Source: Nonomuraea ceibae
GTDB lineage: Bacteria; Actinomycetota; Actinomycetes; Streptosporangiales; Streptosporangiaceae
DNA length: 64,000 nucleotides
Direction: 5' to 3'
Assembly (NCBI RefSeq): GCF_019396325.1
Contig: NZ_JAHKRO010000045.1
Span: 1-64,000 of the forward strand
The notes below the pieces were generated by a model. That model was not told the DNA's origin, made no database searches, and saw nothing but the letters and a program-made list of their open reading frames with translations. Each line of letters starts with the position of its first letter. Position 1 is the first letter of the stretch. Below, in pieces: positions 16,227 to 24,475 of this stretch. The position numbers and the translations under genes are program-made.

Positions 16227-17671
16227 AGAAGAAGATCGTGCTGGACGTGTGGGTGCCGGACCTGACCTTTCCCGGGTGGATGGACCGGTGGCGGGAGCAG
16301 GGCAGGGACTTCGAGCGGGCCCATCCCGACTACGAGGTGAACATCGAGGGCAAGGACTTCTGGACCTTCCCGCTGCAGGTCGCGCAGGCGGCGGCGAGCG
16401 GGCAGCGGCCGGCCGTGGCCGAGTACTACTTCTACATGGGCCAGGCCGCCCGCGACCTGATCGGGCCCGACGGGGAGCCGGTGTTCACGTCGCTGGAGCG
16501 GGCGATCGGCGGCCGGACGGAGATCCTGGGCGAGCCGGTGGTGATCGACGACCTGCTGCCGGCCTTCCGCGAGTACTACTCGCTCGACGGGGATCTCACC
16601 TCGATGCCGTCCGGCGGCACGACGAGCCTGCTGTTCGCCAACAAGGGGATGCTGCGGGCGGCCGGCGTGACGGAGCTGCCGCAGACGTGGGCCGAGGTCG
16701 ACGAGGTGTGCGAGCGGATCGCCGGGCTGCGCGGCGACCGGCCGGCGTTCCCCATCACCTGGTCCAACCACGGCACGTTCTTCCAGCAGGCGCTGGCCAC
16801 GCAGGGCGGGCTGCTGGTGGACAACGACAACGGCCGGTCGGGGCGGGCCACCACGGCGTACCTGGCCTCGGAGGAGATGCTGGCGTGGGTGGAGTGGTGG
16901 CGGCGGCTGCACGCGCGCGGCCACTGTCTCTACACCGGCAAGATCCCCGACTGGGCGGGCACGTTCCGGGCCTTCGCCGAGCGTGACGTGGCGATCCGGC
17001 TGACCTCGTCCAACGATGTCAACTACATGGTGCAGGCGGCGCACAAGAACGGGTTCGACGTCGAGGTGGGGGTCTTCCCGTACAACGGCGAGGTGCCGTA
17101 CGTGGGCAACGCGGTGGCGGGCACGTCGCTGTGGCTGGCGAACGGCCTCGACGCGGACACGCAGGACGGCGCGCTCGCGCTCATCCAGTTCCTGCACAAT
17201 CCGCGCAACGCGGCCGACCGGCACAAGTTCAGCAGCTTCATCCCGATCACGCACGCCTCCTACCGGCTGCTGGAGGACGAGGGCTGGTTCGACCAGCACC
17301 CGTACCACCGGCTCGGCTACGAGCACGTCAGCAGGTACCCCAGCCGGGCGCTGCCCGGCGGCGGGCCGGTGCCGGTGTCGCGGGGCGCGCTGTTCGGCGA
17401 CTTCGCCGGCAACCAGGACGTCATGACGCGGGCGATGGACGACGTGCTGACGCGGGGGGCCGACCCGCTGGCGCGCTTCACGGCCGCCACCGCGGAGGCG
17501 CAGAAGCTGCTGGACGAGTACAACGCGTACGCGATCGGCACGGGCTTCCGCAACCCGGCGACGAGCCCCGGGCACAGCCTGGCCGTGGAGTCGTTCAGCA
17601 CCGCCTCGGCGGGGCGCGACTACTCGGCCGCCGACCTGGAGAAGGTGGTGCAGCTCAAGCTGAACCGCTGA
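16223..17671 (+). CDS. Solute-binding-protein-like protein lacking a signal peptide
   Basis: 482 residues. The sequence resembles family 1 extracellular sugar-binding proteins of ABC importers: LLFANKGMLRAAGVTELPQTW (about residues 135-155) is a typical block, as is the late helix LIQFLHNP. The N-terminus MKKKIVLDVWVPDLTFPGW enters the first beta strand directly, with no hydrophobic signal or lipobox, and no permease or ATPase genes are near. It therefore seems to be cytosolic. The ATGA overlap with the glycosyltransferase stop implies production in step with that enzyme. A role in holding the nucleotide sugar, the glycosylated product or the chromophore is possible but unproven. Confidence 0.7.
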   Translation: MKKKIVLDVWVPDLTFPGWMDRWREQGRDFERAHPDYEVNIEGKDFWTFPLQVAQAAASGQRPAVAEYYFYMGQAARDLIGPDGEPVFTSLERAIGGRTEILGEPVVIDDLLPAFREYYSLDGDLTSMPSGGTTSLLFANKGMLRAAGVTELPQTWAEVDEVCERIAGLRGDRPAFPITWSNHGTFFQQALATQGGLLVDNDNGRSGRATTAYLASEEMLAWVEWWRRLHARGHCLYTGKIPDWAGTFRAFAERDVAIRLTSSNDVNYMVQAAHKNGFDVEVGVFPYNGEVPYVGNAVAGTSLWLANGLDADTQDGALALIQFLHNPRNAADRHKFSSFIPITHASYRLLEDEGWFDQHPYHRLGYEHVSRYPSRALPGGGPVPVSRGALFGDFAGNQDVMTRAMDDVLTRGADPLARFTAATAEAQKLLDEYNAYAIGTGFRNPATSPGHSLAVESFSTASAGRDYSAADLEKVVQLKLNR

Positions 17672-17685
17672 TACCCGGGCGAGGG

Positions 17686-17724
17686 AGAAGGGCCGCTGCC
17701 GATCGGATCGGCAGCGGCCCTTCT
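17686..17724. terminator. Strong hairpin between convergent genes
   Basis: Up to 19 bp of perfect complementarity (17686-17704 with 17706-17724; the tip must open), ending in CTTCT. It separates the plus-strand resistance/sugar operon from the minus-strand methyltransferases. Confidence 0.75.
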
Positions 17725-17749
17725 GGTTTCGCGTCGTCGTTCCCGGGCG

Positions 17750-19285
17750 TCAGGCGGGGCGCTCGGCGGTGATGAGGACGAAGGTGCCGGGGCCGTGCTC
17801 GTGGCGGATCGTCAGGCCCGCCGCGGCCAGCCACGCCTTGATGTCGTCGAGCTCGAACAGCTCCATGCCGCTCTGGTGGCCGGGGAAGTAGTGGCAGGCG
17901 ACCAGGTGGCGGTAGACGGGGTCGGCGGAGGAGTGGAAGGTGAGGAAGGTGAACGTGCCGCCGGGGCGCAGGCAGCGGCCGATCTCCTTGATGGCCTCCG
18001 GCGCGTCGTCCGGGAAGGCCTGGAGCGCGTTCCAGCACATGACGGCGCCGAGGGTGGCGTCGCCGAAGGGCAGGCGGCGCGCGCCCGCCATGACGGCGGG
18101 CAGCTCGGGCAGGCGTCTGCGGGTGGCGGTGAGCATGGGCGGATACATGTCCAGCGCGATGACGCGGTCGGCGCCGACGGCCTCGGTCAGCGTCTGCGTC
18201 CACCGGCCGGCTCCGCAGGCGAGGTCGAGCACCGGGCCGTCAACCGGGCGGACGTGCTCGGTGATGTAGGCGTCCTCGTCGGCGGGGCTGATCGCGGTGC
18301 CCCAGTTGGAGCCGGCCAGCCGCAGGAAGTTGGGGCGCGCGTACGCCTCGTAGAAGTGGCCCATGCTGGGCACCTCGGCGAGCTTGTAGAGGAAGTCGCC
18401 GGCGTTGCGCTCGGCGTCCTCGGTGAGGTTGAGGATGCCGTTGGCCACCGGGTAGACGGCGGCGCAGGCCGCGCAGCGCACCTCGGCGCCGGTGAGGTCC
18501 AGGCCGCTCGCGCAGCGCGGGCAGCGCAGCGCGGCGGCGTGCGGCGCGAACAGCTCGGTGCCGCCGTCGGGCGGCGGGGGCAGCTCGTCGCGGGGCGGGA
18601 CGGTGCCGACCTCGACGGGGGTGGGCGCGCCGTTGAGCGCGGCCCAGTGGGCTGCGGCGCCCAGGTTGCCGCGGACGGTGCTGGTGTCCTTGTCCCAGTT
18701 GAGGATGATCTGCTCGGTGGGCATGGCCTTGATCCACGAGTTGTCGAAGTCGCGCTCCGCCTCGTCCATCAGCGCCCACACGGCCGGCGACGGGAAGACC
18801 CGGCCGATGACCGGGTCGTCCAGGTCGAGCCGGGCGAGCGCCCGATCGAGCTTGGACAGGTCGTAGACGTCGAGCCCCCGGTCGCCGGCGACGGACAGGA
18901 TGCGGTCGCGGTCCTCGGGGAAGTGCGACAGCAGGTAGGCCAGGGCGAGGGAGAGCGGCTGCCCGTTCGCGCTGCCGATCCACAGGTCCAGGTAGAGGTC
19001 GATCTCCCGCCCCACGGCCGTGGCCAGCTCGCCGTCACCGGCGGGGTCCTCGGCTCCGGCCAGCAGGCCCAGCAGGACGGCCGGGTGGGCCTTGCGGTCC
19101 GCGGGCGCGGTGCGCAGCAGCTCGACCAGCAGCGGCACGGCGGGCGAGGCCAGCTCGGTCGCCGTGCCGCCGTCGAGCAGCAGCCCGGCCAGGCGCAGGT
19201 ACTCCTCGCCGAGCCGGTCGGGGTCCGCGCCGGAGAACGACTCGACGAGGTCGGCGACGGCCGGCTGGGACATGGACAAGGTCAT
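17750..19285 (-). CDS. SAM-dependent methyltransferase with a zinc ribbon and an extra N-terminal domain
   Basis: 511 residues, far longer than a simple methyltransferase. Residues 1 to about 240 form a mainly helical domain I do not recognise. A four-cysteine ribbon, CPRC...CAAC, follows at about residues 260-285, as in some RrmA-like methyltransferases. The catalytic domain has motif I VLDLACGAGRWT near residue 348 and RRLPFGDATLGAVMCWNALQ further on. ATG 19285 has AAGGA upstream. With the next gene it forms a minus-strand pair 36 bases apart. An O-methylation of the aromatic or beta-tyrosine ring is a reasonable guess. Confidence 0.75.
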   Translation of the reverse strand: MTLSMSQPAVADLVESFSGADPDRLGEEYLRLAGLLLDGGTATELASPAVPLLVELLRTAPADRKAHPAVLLGLLAGAEDPAGDGELATAVGREIDLYLDLWIGSANGQPLSLALAYLLSHFPEDRDRILSVAGDRGLDVYDLSKLDRALARLDLDDPVIGRVFPSPAVWALMDEAERDFDNSWIKAMPTEQIILNWDKDTSTVRGNLGAAAHWAALNGAPTPVEVGTVPPRDELPPPPDGGTELFAPHAAALRCPRCASGLDLTGAEVRCAACAAVYPVANGILNLTEDAERNAGDFLYKLAEVPSMGHFYEAYARPNFLRLAGSNWGTAISPADEDAYITEHVRPVDGPVLDLACGAGRWTQTLTEAVGADRVIALDMYPPMLTATRRRLPELPAVMAGARRLPFGDATLGAVMCWNALQAFPDDAPEAIKEIGRCLRPGGTFTFLTFHSSADPVYRHLVACHYFPGHQSGMELFELDDIKAWLAAAGLTIRHEHGPGTFVLITAERPA

Positions 19286-19321
19286 GTGCGCGTCCTTTCG
19301 TGGTGATCGCCCGCCTCGCGC

Positions 19322-20152
19322 TCAACGCAGGGGTTTGCGGGCGGAGACGATGACGTACCCGATCTGGTCGGGACGGGGGGCGAAGAATCCGGCGTGGCGC
19401 CGCGAGAACGTCGTCACCGCGGCCTCGCCGAACCGCTCGGCGATCTCCTGCCTGCGGGGCATCGCGGTGCGCAGGTACTTGGACTTGCGGCCGAAGACCC
19501 TCGGCCCGCACTGGGTGTACTCCTCGGGCAGGAACCCGGCGGCGCGCGCGTGGCCGAGCCATTCGGCGAGCGTGGGCAGCTCCCGCAGTTTGAGGCTGGC
19601 CATGAACTTGGCCACCCGCTCGGGCTCGGCCTGCGACTCCAGGCTGAAGTCGGAGAAGGTGATGCGGCCGCCCGGGCGCAGCACGCGGAACAGCTCGGCG
19701 AACACCGCGGCCAGGTCGGGGGCGTTCTGCAGCGACTCCAGGGCCAGGACGGCGTCGAAGGAGCCGTCGGCGTAGGCCAGGTCGGTGTAGTCGCCGTACT
19801 CGAAGGTGACCAGGTCGGCGACGCCGGCGGCGGCGGCCCGCTCGCGGGCGGCGCCGAGCTCGAACTCGCTGATGGAGATCCCGGTGACCCGCGCGCCGTA
19901 GCCGGTGGCCAGGAAGACGCTGGTGGCGCCCGGCCCGCAGCCGGCGTCGAGCAGCCGTTCGCCGGGGCGCAGCCCGAGCGTGTCGGCGACCTTGCGGCTG
20001 GTGCGGCCCACGGCCTCGGCCAGCGACGCCTCGTCCTCGTCGTCGTACCAGTACCACATGTGGATGTGGCCGTCGCGGAGCACGTCGCCGATGGGCGAGC
20101 GCTCGTCGTAATGCCTGCCGATTGCGGCCGTGTCGAGGAATTCGGAAGCCAT
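19322..20152 (-). CDS. SAM-dependent methyltransferase
   Basis: 276 residues. Class I methyltransferase of the small-molecule type: motif I LLDAGCGPGATSVFLA (about residue 68), a helix with SISEFELGAARERA, and the motif LRPGGRITFSDFSLE. The N-terminal segment (HYDERSPIGDVLRDGHIHMWYW) is like that of methyltransferases from macrocycle and enediyne clusters, often O-methyltransferases. A 17-bp operator-like element is 69 bp upstream of ATG 20152, so this is probably the first gene of the pair with 17750-19285. The substrate is unknown. Confidence 0.8.
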   Translation of the reverse strand: MASEFLDTAAIGRHYDERSPIGDVLRDGHIHMWYWYDDEDEASLAEAVGRTSRKVADTLGLRPGERLLDAGCGPGATSVFLATGYGARVTGISISEFELGAARERAAAAGVADLVTFEYGDYTDLAYADGSFDAVLALESLQNAPDLAAVFAELFRVLRPGGRITFSDFSLESQAEPERVAKFMASLKLRELPTLAEWLGHARAAGFLPEEYTQCGPRVFGRKSKYLRTAMPRRQEIAERFGEAAVTTFSRRHAGFFAPRPDQIGYVIVSARKPLR

Positions 20153-20221
20153 GGAATACGTCGCTCTCCCGCGAATCCGGTGCACCCTGAGGCCATGGTG
20201 CGCCCCTCGGGCGGCCGGGCA

Positions 20222-20238
20222 CATCTCCTGGTGTGCGA
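20222..20238 (-). promoter_or_regulatory. Operator-like 17-bp element in a divergent promoter region
   Basis: Minus strand TCGCACACCAGGAGATG, 69 bp before the methyltransferase start at 20152 and 97 bp before the divergent oxidoreductase start at 20336. Confidence 0.6.
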
Positions 20239-20335
20239 GACCGAAACCGCATTCTGGAAGACGTGGCGCGGGCCCGCGCGTGCGAGGCTGGACAACGGCC
20301 TGACACGCGGGCACCCGAGCTGGAGGCTGACGCTC

Positions 20336-21718
20336 ATGACCGTGGTTGACGAGCCGGGCACGTTGATCGCCTCGCCCGGCGATCCGGCGTACGAGGCGGC
20401 CACGCACGTGTTCAACCTGGCGGGCCCGCTGCGGCCGGTCGCCGCCACCACGGCGCGGACCGTGGACCAGGTCAGGGCCGCCATCCGGCACGCGAGGGCG
20501 GTCGGGCTGGGCGTGCGCGCGCACAGCACCGGGCACGGCGCCCCCGCCGGGCGGCCGATGGACGGCGACCTGCTGATCCGCACCCGGATGGACGGCGAGG
20601 TCGAGATCGACGCGGCCCGCCGCGTGGCGCGCGTGCCCGCCGGGACCGCGTGGGCCGCCGTCGTGACGGCCGCCGCCGCCCACGGGCTGGCCGCGCCGCA
20701 CGGCTCGGCGCCGACCGTCGGCGTGGTCGGCTACCTGCTGCGCGGCGGGCTGAGCTTCTACGGCCGCAAGCACGGGCTGGCCGCCAACAGCGTGCTGGCG
20801 ATCGAGCTGGTGACTGCCGACGGCGAGGCGCGCCGCGTCGACGCCGCGTCCGACCCCGAGCTGTTCTGGGCGCTGCGCGGCGGCGGGGGCGGCTTCGGCG
20901 TCGTCACCGCCGTCGAGGTCGGCCTCTTCCCTGCGGCCCGGGTGGTCACCGGGGCCGCCTACTGGCCGGCCGCGCACGCCCCCCGGCTGCTGTCGGCCTG
21001 GCGGCGGTGGGCGCTCGACGCCCCCTGGGAGGCCGGCACGTCGCTGCGGGTGATGAACCTGCCGCCGCTGCCCGAGATCCCGCCCGCGCTGAGCTCCGGC
21101 CCGGTGCTGTGCGTCGACGGCGTCGTGCTCGACGCCGAGTCCGGCCCCGGCACCGCCGAGCGGCACGCCGCCGACCTGCTCGGGCCGCTGCGCGCGATCG
21201 CCGAGCCGGTGCTCGACACGTGGGAGACGACCACCACCGCCGCGGTGCTCGACGCGCACATGGAGCCGGACGAGCCCATCGCCATCGCCGGCGACCACCT
21301 GCTGCTGCGCGAGATCGGCGACGACGGCGCCGCCCGCCTGCTCGACCTGATCGCCGATCCGGCCGGCTCGCCGCTGGTCACCGCGGGGCTGCGGCAGCTC
21401 GGCGGCGCGTACGCCGCCCCGCCGGCGCCCGGCGGGGCGCTCGACCGGCTGGACGCCGCCTACGCCTATTCGGGCGCGGGCGTCGTGATGGACGCCGGCA
21501 GCCTCGCGGCCATCCGCGACCGCTGCGCCCGCGTACGTGAGGCGCTCGCGCCCTGGGACACCGGCAGGACCGCGCCCACCTTCGTGGAGGACAGCGAGCA
21601 GCCGCAGGGCCATCTCAGCGCCGAGCAGATCGGCGAGCTGGACCGGATCCGGCAGCGGGTCGACCCGGACGGGCTGTTCCGCGGAGATGTCACGCCGAAC
21701 GCGTCCAGCTTGATATGA
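20336..21718 (+). CDS. FAD-linked oxidoreductase, berberine-bridge/PCMH type
   Basis: 460 residues. The FAD-binding PCMH domain shows VRAHSTGHGAP (about residue 60), whose first histidine matches the covalent-FAD histidine position of the family. GGVVGY-type region VGVVGYLLRGGLSFYGRKHG and LFWALRGGGGGFGVVT follow. The C-terminus ends with IRQRVDPDGLFRGD, the usual closing segment. These enzymes oxidise alcohols or C-H bonds and are frequent in enediyne and polyketide clusters. ATG 20336 starts in a segment without an ideal ribosome site, so the start is moderately sure. A paralogue is encoded at 55110. Confidence 0.8.
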   Translation: MTVVDEPGTLIASPGDPAYEAATHVFNLAGPLRPVAATTARTVDQVRAAIRHARAVGLGVRAHSTGHGAPAGRPMDGDLLIRTRMDGEVEIDAARRVARVPAGTAWAAVVTAAAAHGLAAPHGSAPTVGVVGYLLRGGLSFYGRKHGLAANSVLAIELVTADGEARRVDAASDPELFWALRGGGGGFGVVTAVEVGLFPAARVVTGAAYWPAAHAPRLLSAWRRWALDAPWEAGTSLRVMNLPPLPEIPPALSSGPVLCVDGVVLDAESGPGTAERHAADLLGPLRAIAEPVLDTWETTTTAAVLDAHMEPDEPIAIAGDHLLLREIGDDGAARLLDLIADPAGSPLVTAGLRQLGGAYAAPPAPGGALDRLDAAYAYSGAGVVMDAGSLAAIRDRCARVREALAPWDTGRTAPTFVEDSEQPQGHLSAEQIGELDRIRQRVDPDGLFRGDVTPNASSLI

Positions 21719-21748
21719 AAGCCATCACCACCACAAGGAGGTCTGCTA

Positions 21749-22105
21749 ATGGGTAACCCGGACGTCGACGAATTCGTGAAGACCAGGGTCTCCCCGGAGT
21801 ACAAGGACATCGTCGAGGGGCTGCGCGCGCTGATGGCCGAGGCCGCTCCCGACGCGCGCGAGGTGCTGACCTACGGGTCGCCCTCCTGGCGTGACAACAA
21901 GGTCCTGGCGATCATCAGCCTGAGCAAGACGCACGTCACGTTCGCCTTCGAGCGGGGCGCGAGCTTCGAGGACGCGCACGGGCTGCTGGCCGGATCGGGC
22001 AAGCAGACCCGGCACGTGAAGCTCAAGAAGCCGGCCGACCTGGAGACGCACGACGCGGCGCTGCGCGACTACATCGCCCAGGCCGTGAAGCTGGACAAGG
22101 GGTAG
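21749..22105 (+). CDS. DUF1801 / YdhG-like small protein
   Basis: 118 residues. It matches the YdhG/DUF1801 fold: SPEYKDIVEGLRALMAEAAPDAREVLTYG near residues 15-45, then alternating strands and a lysine-rich end. An AAGGAGG seven bases before ATG 21749 is excellent. It lies 30 bases after the FAD oxidoreductase and is probably co-transcribed. The family has no settled biochemical role; proteins of this fold are often found beside stress and drug-resistance genes. Confidence 0.75.
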   Translation: MGNPDVDEFVKTRVSPEYKDIVEGLRALMAEAAPDAREVLTYGSPSWRDNKVLAIISLSKTHVTFAFERGASFEDAHGLLAGSGKQTRHVKLKKPADLETHDAALRDYIAQAVKLDKG

Positions 22106-22116
22106 GACAGCGGCGT

Positions 22117-22157
22117 GCCGAGGGGCCGTCCGGTCGTCGACCGGACGGCCCCTCGGC
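22117..22157. terminator. Very strong bidirectional hairpin
   Basis: Perfect 20-bp stem, 22117-22136 with 22138-22157 (the tip must open to form a loop), between convergent genes ending at 22105 and 22161. Confidence 0.8.
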
Positions 22158-22160
22158 GTC

Positions 22161-23564
22161 TCAGGTGGTGATCGCGTAGCGGTGGGCCACCTCGCGGGCC
22201 ACCAGCGCCACGCGGTCGGGCTCCGACCTGTTGTCGAGGATCCTGGCCGCCTTCCAGCTCGTGAACGAGCCGGTGTTCGTCACCGGGTCCAGGCCGGCGT
22301 CCACGCTGACCCCGGCGCGCACCCCGGCCAGCTCGCGCAGCCGCGCCGACACGCCCTCGCCCACCTCGCGCGGGTCGCCGCTGATCTCCGGCAGCAGGTC
22401 CAGGCGCACCGTGACCTCGTCGCCCGGGTCGATGACGATCTGGTAGCCCAGGCAGCCCCGGACGCCGGTGAGCACGGCGCTCTCCAGCTCGGCGGGCTGC
22501 AGGGTGGCGCTGCCCAGGTGGATGCGGTCAGCCACCCGGCCGATGACCTCGACGACCGGCCCGGGCAGGGGCGCGCCGGGCGGCGCCGGGGTGATCCGGA
22601 CGAGGTCGCCGGTGCGGTAGCGGATCAGCGGCTTGATGCCGTCGATCAGCATGGTCAGCACCAGCTCGCCCTCCCCCGTCTCGCCCAGCGCCTCACCGGT
22701 GTCCGGGTCGACGACCTCGGCCAGGTAGTTCGGCTTGGACAGGTGCAGGTCGCCGCTGACCGCGCCGGTGGCGATGCACAGGGCCTCCTGCGACCCGTAC
22801 AGGGCGGGGTAGACGGCGGCGCCGGGCCACAGCGAGGTGACGTTCGCCCGGAAGGCGCCCGTGCACACCTCGCCGAGCACCAGGAACATCGACACCGGCA
22901 GCCGGTCGAGGTCGTAGCCGTAGTGCAGGGCGGCCTTGGCCAGGCTCAGGCACAGCGCCGGCGCGCACACCAGCACCTCGACGCCCAGCTCCTCGATGAG
23001 CCGCAGCGCCTTGCGGAAGCCGACGCGCGGCGACTCCGGCCAGATCTTGACGTGGCAGATGCCCAGCTCGGCGGTGACCGCGCCGAACACGTCGCCGAAG
23101 GCGTACAGCTCGGAGGGGCCCATCAGCCCGACGACGGGCCTGCGGTCGCCGAAGCGGGCCGCGAACAGCCGCCGCCACGCCTCCACGACGGCGGAGTTGC
23201 TCGTCATGACGTCCCTGGGCCCGCGCGGGCAGGGCGTGGACGCGCCGGTGGTGCCGGTCGTCTCGTAGTAGACGGCGGCCTCGGCGACGCTGCCGGACAG
23301 CACGTCGTACATCTCCCGGCGCAGGTCGTCCTTGGTGGTGAACGGCAGCAGCGGCAGCGTGTCCGGGGTCACCCGCGCCAGGTCGATCCCGGCCAGGTGG
23401 CGGCGGTAGAACGGCGAGCGCTCGGTGACGTGCCGCAGCACGCTCGCCAGCCGCCGCTCCTGCCAGGCGGCCCAGTCGTCCCGCGACATCGCGCCGGCGT
23501 AGAAGCGGGTGTGCAGCCGCCGGTACTCCTCGCGGAACGCGGCGTCGTCCGGCGGCGCGCTCAC
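22161..23564 (-). CDS. PaaK-like adenylate-forming ligase (first of two)
   Basis: 467 residues. A phenylacetate-CoA-ligase/coenzyme F390 synthetase family enzyme that activates a carboxylate as acyl-AMP and passes it to CoA or a carrier. Seen are the nucleotide loop ETTGTTGASTPCPRG (about residue 101) and IRYRTGDLVRITP. It begins at GTG 23564, whose GTGA overlaps the stop of the flavoprotein gene, so translation is coupled. C-1027 has one such enzyme (SgcD5) for its benzoxazolinate acid; here there are two in one operon. The substrate is likely the 3-hydroxyanthranilate-derived acid, by context only. Confidence 0.82.
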   Translation of the reverse strand: MSAPPDDAAFREEYRRLHTRFYAGAMSRDDWAAWQERRLASVLRHVTERSPFYRRHLAGIDLARVTPDTLPLLPFTTKDDLRREMYDVLSGSVAEAAVYYETTGTTGASTPCPRGPRDVMTSNSAVVEAWRRLFAARFGDRRPVVGLMGPSELYAFGDVFGAVTAELGICHVKIWPESPRVGFRKALRLIEELGVEVLVCAPALCLSLAKAALHYGYDLDRLPVSMFLVLGEVCTGAFRANVTSLWPGAAVYPALYGSQEALCIATGAVSGDLHLSKPNYLAEVVDPDTGEALGETGEGELVLTMLIDGIKPLIRYRTGDLVRITPAPPGAPLPGPVVEVIGRVADRIHLGSATLQPAELESAVLTGVRGCLGYQIVIDPGDEVTVRLDLLPEISGDPREVGEGVSARLRELAGVRAGVSVDAGLDPVTNTGSFTSWKAARILDNRSEPDRVALVAREVAHRYAITT

Positions 23565-24235
23565 ATGCGCTCCCGCGCGGCGTTCCAGGCCAGCCCCTCG
23601 CGCTCGTTGCGTTCCGGCGGGGGCAGGATGTCGTCGCGGCCGGTCAGCTCGCGGTAGTCGTCCAGCAGCTCGATCATGTCGATCATGCGCTCGACCTGGC
23701 GGCCGACGTTGATGAGGCCCTCCTCGTCGAAGGCCGCGTCGCCCTTGTGCAGGGCGTGCACCGTGGCCGGGAACCCGGCGCCGACGACGATCATGCGGTT
23801 GAGCAGGGCGTTGGCCATGAGCTGCGCCCACACCTCGCCGGCGCTGTAGCGGCGGGCCAGCGCGATGATGCCGGCGACCTTGTTGCTGAGCGGCCGGTCG
23901 AAGCGCAGATAGCCCACGCCGGCCCGCTCGATGAACGTCTGCATCAGGCTGGAGGTGCCGAACCCGTGCACGGGGGCGGCATAGATGATGGCGTCGGCCT
24001 CGATCATCTTGTCGACGACGCCGGGCACGTCGTCGGTCTGCACGCACCGCACGACGCGGTCGTTGCAGTCGCCGCACGGGCCGCAGCGCATCATGTCGAT
24101 GTCACGCAGGTGGATGGTCTCGAACTCGACGCCGCGCCGGAAGGCGATGCCCGCGGCGTACGCGAGCACGTCGGCGGTGTTGCCGTCGCGTTCCGACCCG
24201 TTGATCGCGACTATCTTCTTCGGCCTGCCGGCCAT
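23561..24235 (-). CDS. NADPH-dependent FMN reductase / iron-sulfur flavoprotein
   Basis: 224 residues. Flavodoxin-like fold with the FMN phosphate loop INGSERDGNTADVL (about residues 11-24). The insert MMRCGPCGDCNDRVVRC, with four cysteines near residue 50, matches the cluster-binding region of iron-sulfur flavoproteins of the Isf/MdaB-like group. It may supply reduced flavin to the hydroxylases at 3135, 40617 and 41848, since no HpaC-type reductase is seen, or may reduce a quinoid aromatic. GGAGG before ATG 24235 is good. It is the third of four genes in the minus-strand operon, between the two ligases. Confidence 0.78.
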   Translation of the reverse strand: MAGRPKKIVAINGSERDGNTADVLAYAAGIAFRRGVEFETIHLRDIDMMRCGPCGDCNDRVVRCVQTDDVPGVVDKMIEADAIIYAAPVHGFGTSSLMQTFIERAGVGYLRFDRPLSNKVAGIIALARRYSAGEVWAQLMANALLNRMIVVGAGFPATVHALHKGDAAFDEEGLINVGRQVERMIDMIELLDDYRELTGRDDILPPPERNEREGLAWNAARERM

Positions 24236-24265
24236 GGTTGCCTCCTCCGGGCTCAGACGGGCTGC

Positions 24266-24475
24266 TCACACGGGCTGCTCGGAGCTCCATTTGTGGGAGT
24301 AGAACCCGAAGTCGAGCGCCTGCCCGTCGAGGGCGGCGTGCAGCTCGGCCACGGCGGCGCGCGCCGCGGCCACGACGGAGGGGACTCCGCAGGTTTCCGC
24401 GAGCTCGTGCAGCGTCGCGTAGCAGTCGCGGAGCTGGCGCTCCTGCTTGTCGGAGAGCTCATCTGCGTTCGTCAT
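24266..24475 (-). CDS. Small 69-residue protein between two ligase genes
   Basis: 69 residues, acidic, predicted all-helical, ending in HKWSSEQPV. It overlaps the end of the upstream ligase gene by 17 bases, which argues for coupled expression, and it is followed 30 bases later by the flavoprotein gene. I do not recognise the family. It is too short and lacks a Ser motif to be a carrier protein. A partner or regulator of the ligases is plausible from its position. Confidence 0.6.
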   Translation of the reverse strand: MTNADELSDKQERQLRDCYATLHELAETCGVPSVVAAARAAVAELHAALDGQALDFGFYSHKWSSEQPV

